A DNA stretch of 64,000 bases from Apostichopus japonicus (taxonomy: Eukaryota; Echinodermata; Holothuroidea; Aspidochirotida; Stichopodidae): assembly GCF_037975245.1 (NCBI RefSeq), contig NC_092567.1:8742714-8806713 (forward strand). The letters are read 5' to 3'. The notes under the pieces are model-generated. The model was not told the origin of the DNA and ran no database searches. It was given only the letters and a program-made list of their open reading frames with translations. The position numbers and the translations under genes are program-made. Within the stretch, counting starts at the first letter, position 1. Every line of letters starts with the position of its first letter. Below, in pieces: positions 1 through 12,664 of the stretch.

Positions 1-8
1 CTACCAAC

Positions 9-37
9 CCCCCCCCCCCCCCCACACACACACACAT
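9..37. repeat. Poly-C followed by (CA)n microsatellite
   Basis: A run of about 15 C residues passes directly into (CA)n. It is a simple sequence with no coding content. Similar C or G homopolymers recur through the window (near 1171, 21091, 23754, 24592, 25251, 50223, 53682, 58410), often inside or next to dispersed repeats. Confidence 0.9.
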
Positions 38-1125
38 TACTTACCAACCGACTACGCTACAACATAACTGGAACGGACAGCGTTATAATACATTCAATGA
101 GTACTACAAGCGTTCAGTGTCACAAGGGGGCACGTCACGGGGTTGGAACGTTTTTTTACGCGATTCCGCATTGAAATATTTGGTCAAGGTTAACGTATAC
201 GACGATGGCTGAGTAATTGTAGGGTGGCTCGTCGACAAGTACAAAGGAGCTCTAGTACTTGATCCAAGCTAACACTTAGCTAGGCAAGGACTTCATAGTG
301 CGATGACAGTATGTGCTTTAAGTTCTAAATAGAACCGTTATAGTAGGTTCAATTTAGCGAGAATCTCATTGAACCGTACCCATATGCAAACTGCGTGTCA
401 TAACCAAAAAGAGTTACTTAAAAGAGGACGATTCTAAAAGGCGTTATAAAAGCTTTCACGTCATCAGTGTATACAGTATATAGTAACTGACGTTTCCCTA
501 CTAAAGTATATGTAGTATGACCTCTGCCTCGGTTGGATAATTATGAATAGATTTGTTATGTTACAACGTTTACTGAAGAAAGGACCCATATTTTAAAGGT
601 TTTTTGAAATAAATGTAAACAGTATGTAAGTGTGATACAATTACTCAAATCACAACGTATGGCACATCAGTTGTACGACAGGTTTTAACACGGCGATCAC
701 GGTAATACACGAAGTAGTGGATGTGTTACTCCAAATAGATTTGTACATCGGATTGATGTCTGCACAATTTGGATATATTGACTGGGTTTTTGTAAAGGAA
801 TTCCGATACAGTCACATTGTCCTTAGATTAAAAAGGCTTGATAAATTGCTATGGCATTGTGTTCATCACCTCTTCCAGAAACAAACAGTTGGAAATCACC
901 TCCCATTCCAGGACCATTCGACACCAATAATTCAAGGATTGAATATAACAATAAAGAACTCCCATATTATTGAAACTAAAGGTCGTTGAGTCAATGTTAT
1001 TTACACCAGAACAAAGGACATCCAATTTAACCATCATTAGGTGAGTAAATAAGGTTAATAGATTGTACTAGTAAATGGAGGAATTAGGTGAGGTGGGTAT
1101 AGTGCAAGACCTGGTGACATAGAGG
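38..1125. other. No supported gene
   Basis: AT-rich sequence with frequent stops in all frames. The longest open stretch (717-989, plus strand) has no recognisable domain, and no splice-site pair brackets a convincing exon. Confidence 0.6.
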
Positions 1126-1133
1126 GAATCCAC

Positions 1134-1507
1134 CAGTGGCGGAGTGCCCATACAGTCAGGGGGGCGGATGCCCCCCCCCCCTGACGGACTCAAATGGACT
1201 GCTGGCGCCCTTTTCAGCTTTTTACCACTTTTTATTTATTCGCGATTATTGACTTTTTTATTGCGCTCTCATCTACCTATTGACATTTCTCACATTTTGT
1301 TGGCGATGACACCTATTTATTCCCGTTTATCTGCAAATTAGCAAGGCCCGGAAAGGGTCATTTCCGGCGATCAAGGGAGTACCTTTACTCAAAAAATGTC
1401 GGTATACGCTCCGCGCCAACCTGGTGTGGCGCTGCGCTTAGATAGTGTTGAACACCCCTACAGACCATTCTCGCCTCCCTTGACCAATACCCCTAGCTCC
1501 GCCACTG
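1134..1507. mobile_element. hAT-like miniature inverted-repeat element (MITE), 374 bp
   Basis: The element begins CAGTGGCGGAG and ends with the reverse complement CTCCGCCACTG. It is flanked on both sides by the same 8-bp word GAATCCAC (1126-1133 and 1508-1515). Ends beginning CAG with an 8-bp target duplication are the hallmark of the hAT superfamily. The interior contains a poly-C tract and no transposase, so it is non-autonomous. Because neighbouring bases also repeat, the same junction could be read as a 10-bp duplication with AGTGGCGGAG ends. The hAT reading is the simplest. Confidence 0.8.
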
Positions 1508-1515
1508 GAATCCAC

Positions 1516-4011
1516 CACTCCCCTACACACACACACAAAACAGACACGCTAGACAGTATATAGACCCCATTTAGTGTCAATTTGTATCCGAGTTGTTCCA
1601 TTTTAGGTACATTGTGTGTATGTGACTTGCGTTTGCTGTTGATTTTGAACTCTTCTATGCAGTTTGCTTTCTTCTTTGTTAATAGTTAATATATTGTACT
1701 AATCAATTAAGGAATTAATTAAGTCAACGTACCCACAACTTCCTACAGTAAATAGGTCACGTGTCACCAGTCGGATGAGACAGCTATCTACAACTAGAAA
1801 ACCTATACTTGCACAGGTACCTTGAAGAATATGAAGTCAACATATTGTAATTTGTTCCTCACCATTACCCCAATGATATTGTTGCGTGACGTATGATGTG
1901 TAATAACATCCCCTGTAAAGACTTTTAGTAGTGGAATCTTTCTTTTGTGTTCACTGTGGTAACCTCTGTATTAAGCTGTCTGTATTATGTGCGTGTATTT
2001 GTCCCTTCACAGAATTTGCAGTTTAAAGCCTCTATAAAAACTATACCTAACTACATGTCCTCAAGTTCCATTTCGATGTAGCCGTCCCCGGCCACAACAA
2101 CTAGTGCATTTAAAATTAATGTATAGAGTCGAGGATTAATTTGCATTAATAAGTAGAAGCTCACTATGCAGATTATACCGAATTACCTGCGACAAAAATA
2201 AAGGTTGAATGGCACATTGCTACGATCCGCATGTAAAATATAGTTTTACTTTCTGAGAAGGTACCAGATATATGACGTACATGTGAGCATGCGTACAAGC
2301 TGTAAATACGGTGATACGACCATAATCGATGTTGGTGACCATATATCCATATTGGCTGTTCACTTTATTGATATAGCGGGGAACATTTACATGTGGCTCA
2401 GGCGACGAATATATTGTATTCAAGAGACAAAACTAGTGTAAGTTAACATTCCAGCGGTATGTTAGAGTTATCACTTACATACTTATGTAAGGCACTAACT
2501 GAGATGGCGACAATTTAATAAAAAATATTTATGTTTTTTTCAAAACAAATGTTTACAACCTTCTGTAATTTAAAAAGAAGTATGGCTGCTAAAAAGGATC
2601 ATAAGGGCAAGGGCGAGAGGAGATGGAAGAAATGGAATTAACACCGTTATCTCGCGTATGTCTAATGCACAAGAAAAACAAATATCTCAAATAGAAGGTT
2701 ACATGAGCTTCTGTAGCGTTGCTGCTCTTGTGTAAACAAGACAGCAATCCGTACACAATCCTACGAACATCTGTGTGTAGTCATGCATACAACCAATGTA
2801 TGGTCCATTAATCTTTACAGTGGTGTGTAGTTAGCTATTTCGGCTACTCTACATTTTAATCTTGATGCTAGACTCATTAGAATCACACCCTCCATTTCCT
2901 CATAGAATAAATATAATTATGATACATACACAGCAATAGCAAAATATTCTCTTCCAAAGGAAAGTAAATACCGAAACTGAAGCATTCCTTCCTTATTCAC
3001 GTTGTATATATTATCAGTATTTTCCTTATCTCATAGTCCTTGTCTTCCATTATATATCTCTGATCCTAACATATCTTTGTCACTATATTTTCCGATCGAC
3101 TCGATTTTACCTGATGATACCCGAGAAAGTCGTGGTAATAGAGCTTTACGTGTACTTTGGTGTGTTTTACTGACAAGTCGCTGCAAGATATGATACAGAA
3201 TGCTTATATTACTAGTCACTATTTCAATGCCTTTTATGTTGGTTGCATCTGCCTCAATACTAATACCAGGGGGACAAACTTTCAACGGCTGAACGAGCAC
3301 GATTACGAACAAGATATCAACATAAAAGTATCTCGTAATACTATTTACAACTTCAATATTGTTAAATACCATAACAACTACGTTAGGTTTTTCACCAACG
3401 TAGGTTGACCCGACTTTCTTTATTACATAATTTTGAGTTTTCTATCGGTTTACAGATTCCATCGGTTATGCGAGAAGTGTTGATCACCCCAGTTTTATAG
3501 AAAGTTTCTGGCAGAAATATCTAAGTGGTAAGTGAAGCAGTTGATGCTATAGTATAAAATGTATTTAGTAAACTAACCACACATATAGAAACGTTATCTT
3601 TCTGCTATGTATCTGCTATGATGTGTCTTATGGTGTGGTTTTTGCCCATATCTACTGGATTCTGCTATTAAATACTTTCAATTAGCAGCCTACTTTCTCC
3701 ATAAATTTATTCAGTTATTTTCCAGCAACGCAAAATGCGTTGGCTCTCCATGATGAAAATCCATGTCGGAAAGGAAGACTTAAAAAGAAAACAACTATCG
3801 TTTGCCAATAGAGAATATTCAGAAAACACAAAATTAATGATAGTACCTAATCATAATTAATATTAGCAGAAACAGATATTTAAGGAACTAAAACTGCGTG
3901 TGTGAACATTGGCCTCTCCCCCCCCCCCCATCCCCCAAAAAGAGCTTGTTTGGTAAAAATACTGTTATTATACAGAGACAGATATATAAATATATAGATA
4001 TGTAGGTAGGA
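1516..4011. other. No supported gene
   Basis: Short overlapping open frames on both strands (for example 3031-3372 minus and 3157-3408 plus) lack known domains and convincing splice sites. A short C tract lies near 3919 and an AT-rich transition leads into the satellite. Confidence 0.6.
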
Positions 4012-7000
4012 AGGTGGACTGATGGATGGATGGATAGGATGGATGTATAGGATAGATGAATAGGATGGATAGAATGGATAGGATGGATAGACTGGTTGAT
4101 AGTTAGGATGGATGGATATGATGAATGGCTGAATAGGATTGATGGATAGGATAAATGGATAGTATGAATGGATGGATGCATAAGATGAATGGATGAATAG
4201 GATGGATGGATAGGATAGATAGGATGGATGCATAAGATGCATATGATAAATGAATAGGATGGATGGATAGGATGGATGGATATAATGGATTGGATGGATA
4301 GAATGGATAGGATGGATGGATAGGATGGATGGATAGGATGGATGGATGGATAAGATTGATGTATGGATAGGATGGATGGATGAATGGGTGGATGGATGGA
4401 TAGGATGGATGGATAGGATGGATGGATAGGATAGGATGGATGGACAGGATAGATAGGATGGATGGATGGATGGATGAATGGGTGGATAGAATGGATAAGA
4501 TTTATGTATGGATAGGATGGATGGATGGATGAATGGGTGGAATGGATGGATGGATAGGATGGATGGATGGATAGGATGGATGGATAGGATGGATGGATAA
4601 GATGGATGGATAGGATGGATGGATGGATATGATAGAAAAGATGGATAGGATAGATAGGACGGACAGGATGGATGGGATGGATGGATGGATAAGATTGATG
4701 TATGGATAGGATGGATGGATGGATGAATAGGTGGATGGATGGATGGATTGATAGGATGGATGGATAGGATGGATGGATGGATGGATGGATAGGATGGATG
4801 GATATGATAGGTAAGATGGATAGGATAGATTTGATGGACGGATCGGATGGATGGATGGGATGGATGGATGGATGAATGGGTAGATGGATGGATGGATGGA
4901 TAGGATGAATGGCTGAATAGGTATGAATGGATAGGATGAATGTATAGTATGAATGGATAGGATGGATGGATGGATATGGTTCATGGATGGATGGATATGA
5001 TGGATGGATAGGATGGATGTATAGGATACATATGATGGATGGATAGGATGGATTGCTAGGATGGGTAGGATGGATAGGATAGATACGACGGACAGGATGG
5101 ATGGGATGGATGTATGGAGAGGATGGATGGATGGATGAATGAATGGATGGGTGGATAGATGGATGGATAGATGGATAGGATGGATGGATAGAATCGATGG
5201 ATAGGATGGATGGATAGGATGGATGGATAGGATGGACGGATAGGACGGATGGATGGATAAGATTGATGTATGGATAGGATGGATGGATGGATGAATAGGT
5301 GGATGGATGGATGGATTGATAGGATGGATGGATAGGATGGATGGATGGATAGGATGGATGGATGGATAGGATGGATGGATATGATAGGTAAGATGGATAG
5401 GATAGATTTGATGGACGGATCGGATGGTTGGATGGGATGGATGGATGGATGGATGGATGAAAGGGTAGATGGATGGATGGATGGATGGATAGGATGAATG
5501 GCTGAATAGGTATGAATGGATAGGATGAATGTATAGTATGAATGGATAGGATGGATGGATGGATATGGTTCATGGATGGATGGATATGATGGATGGATGG
5601 ATGGATAAGATTGGTGTATGGATAGGATGGATGAATGGATGAATGGGTGGATGGATGGATAGGATAGGATGGATGGATAGGATAGATAGCATGGATGGAT
5701 GAATGGGTGGATAGAATGGATAAGATTTATGTATGGATAGGATGGATGGATGGATGAATGGGTGGATGGATGGATGGATGGATGGATAGGATGGATGGAT
5801 GGATAGGATGGATGGATAGGATGGATGGATAGGATGGATGGATAGGATGGATGGATGGATATGATAGAAAAGATGGATAGGATAGATAGGACGGACAGGA
5901 TGGATGGGATGGATGGATGGATAAGATTGATGTATGGATAGGATGGATGGATGGATGAATAGGTGGATGGATGGATGGATTGATAGGATGGATGGATAGG
6001 ATGGATGGATGGATAGGATGGATGGATATGACAGGTAAGATGGATAGGATAGATTTGATGGACGGATCGGATGGATGGATGGGATGGATGGATGGATGAA
6101 TGGGTAGATGGATGGATGGATAGGATGAATGGCTGAATAGGTATGAATGGATAGGATGAATGTATAGTATGAATGGATAGGATGGATGGATGGATATTTT
6201 TCATGGATGGATGGATATGATGGATGGATAGGATGGATGTATAGGATACATATGATGGATGGATAGGATGGATTGCTAGGATGGGTAGGATGGATAGGAT
6301 AGATACGACGGACAGGATGGATGGGATGGATGTATGGAGAGGATGGATGGATGGATGAATGAATGGATGGGTGGATAGATGGATGGATAGATGGATAGGA
6401 TGGATGGATAGAATCGATGGATAGGATGGATGGATAGGATGGATGGATAGGATGAACGGATAGGATGGATGGATGGATAAGATTGATGTATGGATAGGAT
6501 GGATGGATGGATGAATAGGTGGATGGATGGATGGATTGATAGGATGGATGGATAGGATGGATGGATGGATAGGATGGATGGATATGATAGGTAAGATGGA
6601 TAGGATAGATTTGATGGACGGATCGGATGGTTGGATGGGATGGATGGATGGATGGATGAATGGGTAGATGGATGGATGGATGGATGGATGGATGGATGGA
6701 TGGATAGGATGAATGGCTGAATAGGTATGAATGGATAGGATGAATGTATAGTATAAATGGATAGGATGGATGGATGGATGGATATGGTTCATGGATGGAT
6801 GGATATGATGGATGGATAGGATGGATGTATAGGATACATATGATGGATGGATAGGATGGATGGATACGATGGATTGATAGGATGGATGGATATAATGGAT
6901 AGGATGGAAGGATAGGATGGATTGCTAGGATGGGTAGGATGGATAGAATGGACAGGATGGATGGGATGGATAAGATGCATGTATGGATAGGATGAATGCA

Positions 7001-7475
7001 TGGATTGATGGATGGATTAATGGATGGATGGATGGGTGGTTGGATGGGTGGATAGATGGATGGATGGATGTATGGATAGGATGGATGGATAGAATAGATG
7101 GATAGGATGGATGGATAGGATTGATGGATAGGATGAATGGCTGGATATGATTGATGGATAGGATGGATAAATATGATGGATGTATCGGATGGATGGATAG
7201 GGCGGATAGGATGGATTGATATGATGAATGTATAGGATTGATGGGTAGGATGTATGGATTGGATGGATGGATAGGATGGATGGATAGGATGGGTGGATAA
7301 GATGAATACATATGATGGATGTATCGGATGGATGGATGGATAGGATGGATATGATAGATATGATGGATGTATAGGATTGATGGATAGTATGTATGGACAG
7401 GATGGATGGAGTGGATGGATGGAGTGGATGGATGAATTGGATGGATAGGATGGATAGGATGGATAGGATAGATCT
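4012..7475. repeat. (GGAT)n / GGATAGGAT satellite with higher-order structure
   Basis: About 3.5 kb consists almost entirely of GGAT and GGATA/GGATG variants on the plus strand. Because a tetranucleotide cycles through three codon positions, ATCC on the minus strand gives long stop-free Ile-His-Pro-Ser frames (up to 640 codons) in every phase; these are artefacts. The array is not uniform. Diagnostic variants such as AGATACGACG (5081 and 6301) and TCATGGATGG (4981 and 6201) recur at exactly 1,220 bp. Another pair of landmarks (the GGTTCATGG words near 5567 and 6786) has almost the same spacing, showing amplification of a roughly 1.2-kb unit. Confidence 0.93.
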
Positions 7476-9335
7476 ATTGATGGGTCGATCAAAAGAAAGA
7501 AACACTGGGTAAAACAAATTATAATAAGGTTAACACCGATGGTAGGTTAGCAATCTGATAAAGTTTTCGTTAGATTGATATAATCAATATGAACTTTAAG
7601 TGAATGCTAAAACGAAGCGAAACGAAACAAGAACCGCGTCTAAGTATACTATTGTTCTCAACTGATTGAGCCATGCAGCCATTAGGTCTACTTGTTACTG
7701 ACCATAATTACCTGGATCTTGCTGAAAGTGGCAATCAAACGCATCATTAGCTTCCCTTAATTGATATAACATCTACCACAATAGTGTAGTTTTATATCAC
7801 GATGGAATGCAAGGGCAGACACAGTGTGACTTTTATTGATCCTTTCTTTGCAATGTTGCATACATCAGAGCTAGTATGATCTCAAATGGACTCCTGTAAA
7901 GCGTTATGAATATAAAACGTGTTGTATTGTATCATCCTACTCAAGTTAAGTATTGTCGCCGTGATTCAAATTATTAGTTAAGATTGTGAGCTGTGAGCAG
8001 TGTTACTGTTGAGCATTCAACATTTGTAGGGAGTATTGGTCAAACAATATCATTGCTGTTGACCAATGAGCAATTTTTGTTAAGAAAAGCTACTGTACTT
8101 TATTGTCGTTATGAATTTGTTGTGATTATTGCAGTAATTTGACAAGGAATTTGATTGACGAATTATTGTAAGTTTGTGTAATTATAGCTTAGACCTTATT
8201 TCGCTAAATAACTTTGGACATAGAAAGTTATATCATCCTTTTATAATGTTATTTTGAAATCATGTTGAAATGTTACAACTATGAACAACTATGTGAATAG
8301 GTATGAAAACATACAAAAGCAATGCCAATAAGGTGATAATTGATTTCAAATTAAATGTAATCATGTACTTCTAGACTCCTAAAATAAAGAGCAAATGAAA
8401 TAATAGGACTACTGTCCTTGTACTTACGTAACATGTATTACATTATATTATTTTTCAAGTGATCGACAATAAACTTTAGAATTGTTTAATTCTAATACAG
8501 TTTCAAGATCAAGCAAATCCAATAGTTTTTCTTACATGAACACGTGATTAGTACCAATGTCGTTTTACTTTTAAGATAATATTGAATAAAATTGTGATGG
8601 TTTGGTAAAGTTGAACTCAACTACTTTCAAATTAATGTTTTGTCGACTTTCTGTTTCTGTCTTTATTAATAACTGTGCCCTATACAGCTCTAGAGTAGTA
8701 ATAATTTGTTGCGGTAAATAAAAGAAAAATATGTGTTCATCGTAACAACTTTTTTTTATGTGGATAACAGTGGCATGTCGATACTATTCTCAATATAACA
8801 TGTATTTGAGAGATAAAGTGAAAAAGCATGCACAGTATATAGGACAGTCAATGTGACTACGCTAACACATAATATCATTGAGATGTACCTAGTAAGTGAT
8901 TACAATTATAATCATAAAAGACCAAGTTCACTCAGATTGATTGCATCCAATACGACTATTAAGAAAGAACTTTAGCAGTATTTGAATAGGTTGGATGTAT
9001 AGTTAAACTAATCTGCTATTTGGAGAATTCAGTGATATATAAATACAATATCGCAAACAATTTGTGCTAACCTTTTTTTAGGCCTTTAAAACCAATTCCC
9101 GTTCGGTTCTATCAATCTTTAAATTATGATAAAAACTTACTGATTTTGTTTCAAATCCTTTCATATGCCGGAATAATCAGCAATTCAAATTCGTATCATA
9201 ACTGTACAGTTATGCGCAGTTATGTACAATAAAAGTTAGATTCATACACATCATGTATACCAATTATAAAGTTTGCACCATCGATAACATGAGAGAGACA
9301 ATCAGCCCCAAAACTGTAACACTAACCATTCAAAG
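7476..9335. other. Intergenic sequence upstream of the NLR gene; no supported gene
   Basis: AT-rich with no long open frame and no recognisable repeat. It presumably contains the distal promoter of the NLR gene that starts at 9459. Confidence 0.55.
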
Positions 9336-9343
9336 TATAAATA
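9336..9343 (+). promoter_or_regulatory. Candidate TATA box of the NLR gene
   Basis: TATAAATA lies 116 bp before the proposed start codon, which would leave a 5' leader of about 85-95 bases. In AT-rich DNA such a match is not rare, and no initiator motif stands out, so this is a position-based suggestion only. Confidence 0.35.
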
Positions 9344-9458
9344 TTCTGGAAACCCATTTATATCCTGAGTAATCCAGTTAATGCCTTGACCGTGGAACTT
9401 AACATAGAATTTCCAGTCAAATTGATGTTTATTTTGCATGCAAAATTACAGACCTAAG

Positions 9459-9516
9459 ATGGCTGCCAATGTTAATCCCGTGGACATCAAACCAGATTTA
9501 AAGAAGGCAGTAAACG
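9459..9516 (+). CDS. NLR exon 1: initiator exon
   Basis: The ATG at 9459 sits in a strong initiation context (AAGATGG: A at -3, G at +4). It opens a 19-codon frame beginning MAANVNPVDIKP and ending one base into a codon. The donor CG|GTAAGT at 9517 is consensus. The split codon is completed as glycine by the first two bases of the exon at 9889, and the frame then stays open through 600 further codons, which is the main reason for choosing this start. No domain is visible in the short peptide, which is hydrophilic and lacks a signal sequence, as expected for a cytosolic NLR. An ACAG just upstream (9450-9451) could be an acceptor, so an additional 5' non-coding exon is possible. Confidence 0.7.
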
Positions 9517-9888
9517 GTAAGTTTATAAACCGAACATTTTGCATTTAGTAAGTAAATTGTCGTTTCTTGTGTTAGGCTGTTTTATTTACAATCCACGGTA
9601 CATTGTTGCTTTTACTAATATAGTTGAGAAGCCGCATTCACTTTTCTTTTACAAAAACACGTAACTTTGGCGAATTTAATGCGTATATCATGAAATATAT
9701 ATTTACAACATAATATCATATGTAAATCAAACTTTTGAAAGTAAAAGGGATTACAATTTGATCGATAAGTTTAAAGTTTTCAAGTTCATATCACTAACGC
9801 ATCCGTTGTTACTACATTCATTCATATCTGAAGGAGTGTTCCATGTGCTAGTTAGGTGTCTTTTAACCTCTTTCGTTATTTTCAACAG

Positions 9889-10197
9889 GCTTAGGTAGTT
9901 TTAAAGTTGCACTTGCTACCGTTCTGACTGTTAAAATTGTCCTTGATCTTGCTACGTTCTTTGAATATCCGCCTGTTGTCATAGAAGAGTTGAGCAATGC
10001 AGCAGCCAGTTCAGGCCTTCTCATGATTCGTTATATGGAAGAGAGAGGACAAATAGAGCCAACAAGTATCATGCCACTTCTGTGTGCGCTGAAGAAAATG
10101 TGTCTTTCTGGGATTGAGATGCGTGTAAGAAAGCTGTATGAGGAACATACAGGGAGGCTATGTTCCAGTGATGATCATTCTAAGGCTCAATTAGAAG
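9889..10197 (+). CDS. NLR exon 2: death-effector-like (death-fold) domain
   Basis: Acceptor TTTTCAACAG|GC and donor GAAG|GTACTG bracket 309 bases, phase 1 in and phase 1 out. The product (protein residues 20-122) is a helical domain. Its most telling stretch is YMEERGQIEP (about residues 68-77), followed by an amphipathic Leu-rich helix (LLCALKKM) and a last helix ending RKLYEEHTG. This resembles the RGxIxPxN signature between helices 4 and 5 of death-effector domains. Death-fold domains at the N-terminus of NLRs make homotypic contacts with caspases or adaptors. The exact subclass (DED, death or CARD) cannot be settled by eye; DED is favoured. A symmetrical 1-1 exon can be shuffled without breaking the frame. 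Confidence 0.8.
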
Positions 10198-11488
10198 GTA
10201 CTGTAACTTAAAGCATATCTTTATACATGAAAGTTCGTATGCACTCGCAGCAGTCTTAAGAATGCGGGTTACCTCCATCGATTGGTAATTTTCGAAGGAT
10301 TTGCTAAAGTGAAGTTTCATCAAATATAGCTGGATGATTATTGTTCATTTAACAATTGAAGTTAAAATAGTTTGCGTGTAATAATAAAACAAGATGATTG
10401 GATGTATAGTATCTTAGTAATTCAAATTTAATATTCTCGATTCTAAGGTCAAAGCCGTCTACAATACATCTGAATGAGATATTTTACTGGAATTCTTAGA
10501 TAATGCTACATGTCCAAAAATTAATATTCCAATGCCTCATTTTCGTTCTCATAAAACGTATCCAATGGTAATTGTTTGATTTTATGTAAAACAAGTTTGT
10601 TACTAATATTCTTTGAATGGATCGAAACTGAAAGTGTTCTCCTCTTGAATCTCTGACGGCAGCGAATGGTAAATAAAACATATTCCAGTTAAATTCGTAT
10701 ACTTGTAACTTATTCCAATTTACAAACAGCTTTGTGACATTAAGTAATCGTATGTTACATTGTTCAATATAGGGTGTGTAGTAAAGTTAGTGAGACCGAT
10801 AATGGTATTATTTTTCAATTCAATGCGCTTAACATTTGCTTTCTGCTCATGGGTATAACTGTAGTAATTTGATAATAAATAGTATATGACAATAATATTT
10901 GATAATTTGAATTTCACACTGTAATTTTTTACCAAGTGGGTAAGCAATGCTAATTAAGTGATTGCTAGTGAAATAGCACGTTCACCGTAACATAAGAGCA
11001 TGCACGACATGGAAGTAATACCACCTGATGATGACGTTCTTTCACTTATAAATGAACTTTAGATTTACATTAACAGTTCCACGCTCTATAGAGTGAGGGG
11101 ATGGAGTTTCTGTTTAAGCTCAACGCTATTGGTAGAGATTAGTACATCTTGGTTTGATATTTAACATTAACTCAATGAATAGCATACATGATTACATTAT
11201 GATATTTGACACCCTATACTTTGACTTCGTCTCCGCTATCATGAGAATTTGAATTTTGGTGAGTGCAACATAGTTAAAGAAAGTTCAGTTAAGCATCTAT
11301 TGCACCAAAGTACGCTAGACATACTTGGTGACTGATATTTAACCTTATGTTAACTGAATTTCACAATTGAGAGTTTTATACTGCACTCCCGTTTCACTTA
11401 ACCCACTCGATGATAAGTTTGATTCAGAAGGTCACAATGTCTGCATGAAACCTTTCAAGTGCTAAAAACTCTTTGTTTTTTATCTCAG
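10198..11488 (+). other. NLR intron 2
   Basis: A 1,291-base AT-rich phase 1 intron between the death-fold exon and the NACHT exon. Two minus-strand open stretches (10496-10681, 10720-10947) have no recognisable product and are unsupported. No repeat family is recognised. Confidence 0.6.
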
Positions 11489-12664
11489 GAAAGAAAAACG
11501 ATCTCATCAAGTATGCAAAAACAGCCTATCGAAAGCACTACGAAACAGCTAAGCCATTTCCTTCCATGAACAAGTGTAAGGTTAACAGTATATTTGTTCA
11601 GGGAGGTATTTACTGCTCTGTTCAGGAGGGTGATTTCATGCAAAAGCCCGATGTGCTAGAATCGTTAGATTCTTACAACGATATTCTGAGCAGCCCCAAA
11701 ACTAAGTCAAATAGAAAGATCATCGAGGCTGACCCTGGGTTCGGGAAATCAACACTTGCATCACAGTTTGTCTATGACTGGTGTACTAACAACCCTGAAT
11801 CTCCGCTCAAAGATGTAGACATACTTATATTTCTCCAGTTAAGGCAACTGACAGGTGTAAAGTCTATATACACTGCCATAAAGCATTCCATAGTGCCCGA
11901 AGATGAGGACATGGACGACTCTTGCATTAAGGAAATCCTCAAAGTAAACAAAAAGTCTGTTGTCATGTTATTTGACAGTTATGACGAGTATCCTGACAAG
12001 AACACCAAAACACATATCTCCTCCATCATTGAGATGAAAATGTTTCTAGACATTCTTGTCATCATACTTACCAGGACATTGAACCTCCCGCCTAACTTGC
12101 ACCCCGAAACAAAACGAATCAGATTAACAGGGTTTGGGGTGGCTGAACGTCGAAACTATGTCCTGAAGGCGGTGGCTAATGATGTCCAGTTGGCAGATCG
12201 GATCGAAATGGAGCTTCAGAGAAACCCCTTCTTAAGAGATCTCTGTCAGGTCCCTCTCTTCTCCACTATGGTTGCTCACATAGCACACGAGAGGCCAGAA
12301 ATCGAGATATTTAGCACAGTAACAAGATTTTTCACTTATGTGATCGCATGCGTTCATAACCATATGAAAATAAAGAAAGATGCTAATACTGAGGTGCCTG
12401 CTTTTGAAAAGGAACTAGCTAAACTGTACCGTATTGCTTTCGACGGCCTCACACGTAAGAACCAGCAGCTGACATGGGAGAACACCTATTTAGTTTCAGA
12501 ACTTGGACAAGAGTTCTATGATAACTATATTAGGCTTGGGATGTTTGCACAGGAAGTGGTTTTTGACATTTCCCAGTGTCGACATAAGACGGAAGCACGA
12601 ATATGGCACAAAATCATCTGTGAATTTTATGCCTCCCATCATCTGGTGTGCATTCTTAGTGAAG
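11489..12664 (+). CDS. NLR exon 3: NACHT ATPase domain
   Basis: Acceptor TTTTTATCTCAG|GA and donor GAAG|GTAAGT bracket 1,176 bases encoding protein residues 123-514. Seen in order: a basic linker (KKNDLIKYAKTAYRKHY); a Walker A loop ADPGFGKST (about 203-211) that binds the nucleotide phosphate; a Walker B block VVMLFDSYDEY (about 280-290) with the acidic pair that coordinates magnesium; a sensor-1-like ILTRT (about 316-320); RIRLTGF; and the winged-helix motif NPFLRDLCQVPLF (about 368-380). This is a complete NACHT domain with no frameshift or missing catalytic residue. NACHT modules bind and hydrolyse nucleotide and drive oligomerisation of the receptor. Sensor 1 reads TRT where many family members have TSRP or TTRS. 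The exon is again phase 1-1. Confidence 0.95.

Noticed and set aside
3031-3408. Overlapping opposite-strand frames of 113 and 83 codons
   Set aside because: No domain, no splice-site support, and mutual overlap; length is within chance for this composition.
4012-7475. Telomere-like or CRISPR-like repeat array
   Set aside because: The unit is GGAT, not TTAGGG; there are no unique spacers between constant repeats.
3888-7492. Open frames of up to 640 codons on the minus strand, rich in Ile, His, Pro and Ser
   Set aside because: They are produced in all three phases by an ATCC tetranucleotide repeat that contains no stop codon; no start context, splice sites or non-repetitive sequence.
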